A stretch of 64,000 nucleotides of DNA, taken from positions 34,648,580-34,712,579 of the forward strand of contig NC_088678.1 of the NCBI RefSeq assembly GCF_950023065.1. Direction: 5' to 3'. This document shows positions 59,906 to 64,000 of the stretch, piece by piece. The position numbers and the translations under genes were made by a program. The DNA is from Planococcus citri (taxonomy: Eukaryota; Arthropoda; Insecta; Hemiptera; Pseudococcidae). The notes beneath the pieces are model-generated. The model was given only the letters and a program-made list of their open reading frames with translations, searched no databases and had not been told where the DNA came from. Every line of letters starts with the position of its first letter. The first letter of the stretch is position 1.

Positions 59906-62900
59906 TTTAAAATGTATCATTAATTTATTACCTACATACATATTTTGTCCATTAAATGACAAATGAATAAGTACTTATTAGAAATTACTTAAAAAGCAAA
60001 CCAAGTGTCCAAAATAAGGATGGGGAAATCTCGATCTTTACAGTTTTCATTTTTTTTGGGGGGGGGGAGGGAATTAATAGAAAAATAAGCCGAATATGTT
60101 TTTTCTTTATCTAGAGTCACTTAATGATGATTTAGGACAATTTTTTTGTAAAGTAATCGAAATGTTTGGCAAAGTTCTGTAGATAACTTTTTCACCTGAC
60201 TTAAATGTTTGTCATTTAGAAAAATCGCGTAGGTAGGTACTGTTTGCTCAAAAAATTTCTAATCCTAAACAAGTAACAGAATCAATACGAATTCATGCTT
60301 CGAATATGTGAAAGTGAGATTTAATTTACTTTACAACAGAAGTCTTACGTGGTTTCCTCAACAAAAAGTCTGCATTTACCTAACATTCCTACCTAATTCA
60401 TGTAATAAAGTACCTAGGTAATAGGTTGCGTACTCGAAAGAGAACTTTGCAAGAAAACCGAAGGGTTGCAGTTAATTTATTCGAATTATCCATTTTAATC
60501 TCTATTAAGTGCCTATAGAACAGATCTCACGAGTGTTTAATTATTAATGGACCTATAATAAATGCACATCTACTCGCGTGGTAACATACACCAACTTTGA
60601 ACGATATCTAACCTAAATATACCTACCTATCATACCGCAATTACGATATTATTTAATCGCCAGATTCATACGGCAAGATATAACGTAACATATTTACAAC
60701 GAGAATAGGTGAGTAGGTAGCTAGGTACCTTGAAATAACATACATTCTCGTAGTAAATATTGATAATGAAAGTTAAACAGCGCGCAAAACTTTGAACTTC
60801 TCGGTGTACATATCGTTGGAAATAGCTATATTTTTAAAATTATGCTAGGGGTTGTTAAAATATCAAATACATATTCGCTATACTGTTCTCGGAAACGAAC
60901 CAGGTAACCTAAATATTTAGTACAATGTATGGTATACTAGTTTAAATCAAAAAACAGTGAAATTCTTCGACAACACAATTTACTTACATATAGGAAAATT
61001 TTGGTAACCCTAAATACTATTCGACGCGTTCCAGATATTAACGTCTTGAAGTAGGTATATTTCAACGTTTATTGCTGAAACCAACTTGTATATTTTTTTC
61101 CTTCTTTTTTTTTTTTTCATCTCGTGGGTAAATTTAATAAGTTCGTGCCATTAAACAATCATCTATAGCTCAGTATTTTCGACATTACCGAGCTAATTTT
61201 ACCGCGTTGAAAATTTGATAAATGTTTACGAAAATTCATACCTTAAACTTGCAACTTTCATCATTTCAACGTAGCTCAGTTTTCTAGCGCCAATTACGCG
61301 ATAAAAATAGCAAACCGAGATTAATGTTTGGAATCGAGCGAATAAATTTGGAAATTTAAAATAAATTCGCGACCATAAAACATACAGGTAAAATATTTCA
61401 AACCGCCAAGTACGCGAAACACTCTTGGCAACTTATAAATTGAATAAAACAAGTCAAAAACATGTTTTACGAGTAGTTGGGTGTTATTATTATTAGGTGG
61501 GGGTTTTTTCTCGAAAGTCTGGAGTGTTTCCTACGATCGTATGTATTTCTTTTTGTCGTTTATGGTATATTTTTATGTTCGCGTATGCTGCAGAAATAGG
61601 TACCTTGACATATGTATAGGTGTCAATTCATCGTTTACCTCGTGAAAATTTGTGATTGAAAAATTCATACTGAGATTTGATTCTGCATTTCTTTTCATTA
61701 CTGGAATGTATTTTCATGTACAGAAATTCTTGTTGTAGGGATAAGCTACATATGACTATATTATATATAGAGAAAAATCATTACGAAAGTTTTCAGTTCG
61801 GCCACATAGGTAGGCGAAGTTTTCTAAATTAATTCAGCTGCGCTCATAATTAATCTTAGTACGATGTACATGGAACTTTGGTTAGTTAGAGAACAATACG
61901 TGGGCGAAGTTTTATTTTGTTTGTGGCGCGCTAAGTAATAAGTTATTTGCTAAATTAATCTAGCCGATGTGTGTTTAGGTCAATAATGGCGAGTTTTTCA
62001 AATACTTTTTGTTCTTATATTGCGAAAAATATCGCTAGGGAATGAGTCAAGTGTAAAATATTATCGAAAAATACGATTTAAACAGAACAACTAAAGCGAT
62101 TCGCAGATTGTTTCAAAACGATTTTATTACTAAAATAATGTATTTCTTTGAAAAAATAAAGCGAATAAATTAAATTATAAGATCGAAATCAAGACTACAA
62201 ACTCTAAATTAAAAACCAAAATTGAAACTTGAGTATATATATATATTTTTTTTTCAATGGCTTCAAAGATCCCATATTCAGATTGTTCATTGAGCTAAAA
62301 TTAACCAAAAAAAAATAATAAAAAATTCATCTCAGCTTCTCCATTCTCACACCTTCCAGAAAATGTAGAACCGGGGAAAATTTCTCCTTACGTCCTCCCT
62401 TCTCTACAATTCTGCTCCTCCAGCACATTGATACACAACACACAACTATTTACACAGTGACAAAAGATTTTTTTTTTACTTATTTTCAGGGCAATAACAC
62501 CATAATAGGTACGTACTTTCATTGAAGTCGTTAAAGATCCACACAAATAACATAAGTAACATAGATATTTGTATTTATAACCACGTTTGTTTGTGAAATG
62601 TGGTCTTATATGCCTCGTTAGAGGAAGCAAAACCTTTCCAAATTGTTGTACAAGGTCTAAAAAAAAAACACGCGGTTCCTTTGAATTACTAAGTAGGCAG
62701 CTTATTACACGCGTTTGTTTGGCGAACCAATGCTTGTTTGGTTTTTGATGTGTGATACCGTGGTTTGTGTTCGTCTGTTGTACTCGTAAGGAATGGTGTA
62801 GATGGAGAACAAATACCTACTTGAAAGTAACGTATGCTTTGAAACAGATCTTCTGACACAAAACACCGTGAAACTTTGTCCATTTCGGTTCTCCTTGAAG

Positions 62901-64000
62901 TAAAGTGAGACTGAATGTTATGCCTTCTATATTGCCTACCTTGAAAGTTGTAAAAGCAAGAGTAATTTTGATTTTTATGAGTCTCAGCGTTCGGGAAATA
63001 ATACAAATTAGGTACGACTTTACCATTTTTTTTTTATTTTGCATAATTTTTGAACGTAAGATTAAATCATAAATTATAGGAAAATGAGAACTAATTAATA
63101 TAAATGAGACAGGAGACCTTCTGAAATGCTAGACTCAAACTTTGACACGACTCTACCAAATCGAAAGAGCATGTCATAAAATCCCACAAAGCCAGATTTT
63201 TGGCTCAAAATATTAATTTTTAGATGATCGGATCCACCATGAGTAATTTCTGACATTTTGAACGAAGACGTCACAGACAACATTTTTTAGAAATATCTGA
63301 TATTTTCTCTTGCATTCGGCTAATTTCGGGAAGATAAGTCAATAAACGTTTAAAATGAACTGTTTTCCAATTTTTAACGTTTAATGAAAAATTTGAGACA
63401 CTTTAAACTGATTTTTCATGAAATTCTTGAGATGACTGGTCCCTTTTTGAGATACCATAAAAAAAAACGAATAATCCAAAATCAAATTTGAACACAATAA
63501 TCGATAGAAGAATCTTCAAATTGCTTTCATTTCAAATTTCAACCCCCCCCCCTTCACAAGTCACCTCATTGTGGAGTACACGTTGAAAAAATCTCCAAAA
63601 TCTGGGCGATTTTCTCAAACTACGGTAACTTATCTGTCATCTGGTGCATGAAGATGTTCAAATGAAATAAATTCATGAATCACTGATAACGACTTGAATA
63701 CACACTATTTACACTTGAGAATAAACAGGTGCTAAATGTTCAAGAATCGCAAGTGTTCTGCAATCTGTGTTCTGAAAATTTCAATCTTGAAGTTTTGTGT
63801 TCTGTTCCTAAAAGCTAGGTACCTATCTACATTTTTTAAATCATTTACTGAAGAAGTCTTTCTGTTAACAGGAAAACTATGTACTTGAGCTCTTGACTGA
63901 ATTTTTTCATAGTAGGCACTTGACTCAATCTTAAGTGAAAATTTGTACATATTTGACTGATAACTCTGCTGGTTTTGGTATAGGTACCCGAGTTGATTTT
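59906..64000. other. Gene-free stretch to the end of the window
   Basis: No gene family, RNA gene or bounded transposon was recognised. The stretch has a G-run near 60057-60070, a (TA)n run near 62235-62247 and a C-run near 63543-63551. The part 60240-62110 looks single-copy with many TAATTA-, GGTACC- and CpG-containing words. The minus-strand frames 62388-62630 and 62689-63006 have no recognised domain. Confidence 0.4.

Overview
The window looks like nuclear DNA of an arthropod, most likely an insect. It is AT-rich by eye and full of A/T runs and short C/G homopolymers. No open frame on either strand is long enough and family-like enough to be an intact gene. All recognisable protein homology belongs to decayed retrotransposons. 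The palindromic GGTACC core, usually in a TAGGTACCTA context, recurs throughout and reminds me of intergenic DNA of Sternorrhyncha (aphids, mealybugs) or Lepidoptera. The species is not determined. The window is best read as an intergenic desert or a very long intron colonised by transposons.

Layout. 1-2.7 kb is unique AT-rich DNA with one candidate first exon (about 1.84-2.07 kb). 2.8-4.0 kb is repeat-rich: a cluster of hairpins, a diverged tandem duplication and a 247-bp inverted-repeat element. 4.03-5.11 kb holds a 5'-truncated Jockey-like LINE on the minus strand. 11.82-13.85 kb is a 2-kb piggyBac-like non-autonomous element whose interior is a large palindrome with tandem 125-bp units. 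14.66-15.6 kb has two related foldback repeats, one with a second palindrome inside it. 18.72-19.98 kb holds a 1.1-kb terminal-inverted-repeat segment between imperfect direct repeats. 22.36-23.39 kb has a 195-bp hairpin followed by a 781-bp hAT-like element with an exact 8-bp target duplication. 27.33-28.04 kb is a 715-bp element with perfect 34-bp termini and an iterated motif. 31.02-32.05 kb is a 5'-truncated RTE-like LINE on the plus strand. 37.8-38.3 kb resembles a decayed relative of the 22.6-kb hAT element. 38.76-39.61 kb is a 290-bp tandem array. 48.84 kb has a LINE-type tail, and 49.5-49.87 kb has direct and inverted duplications. 56.28-57.25 kb is a second TTAA-flanked piggyBac-like element. 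58.28-59.91 kb is a second Jockey-like LINE on the minus strand, split by a 425-bp hAT-like element (59314-59738) with an exact 8-bp target duplication.

Between these lie unique-looking stretches richer in CpG and in homeodomain-type TAATTA words (for example 20.57-21.3, 26.2-26.9, 45.6-46.7 and 52.1-53.1 kb). They could be regulatory, but sequence alone cannot show it. I found no rRNA, tRNA, CRISPR, operon or bacterial gene, and no convincing new gene system. The most unusual content is the set of palindromic DNA transposons and the datable insertion nesting. Boundaries come from reading the sequence by eye and should be treated as accurate to a few bases at exact termini and to tens of bases elsewhere.
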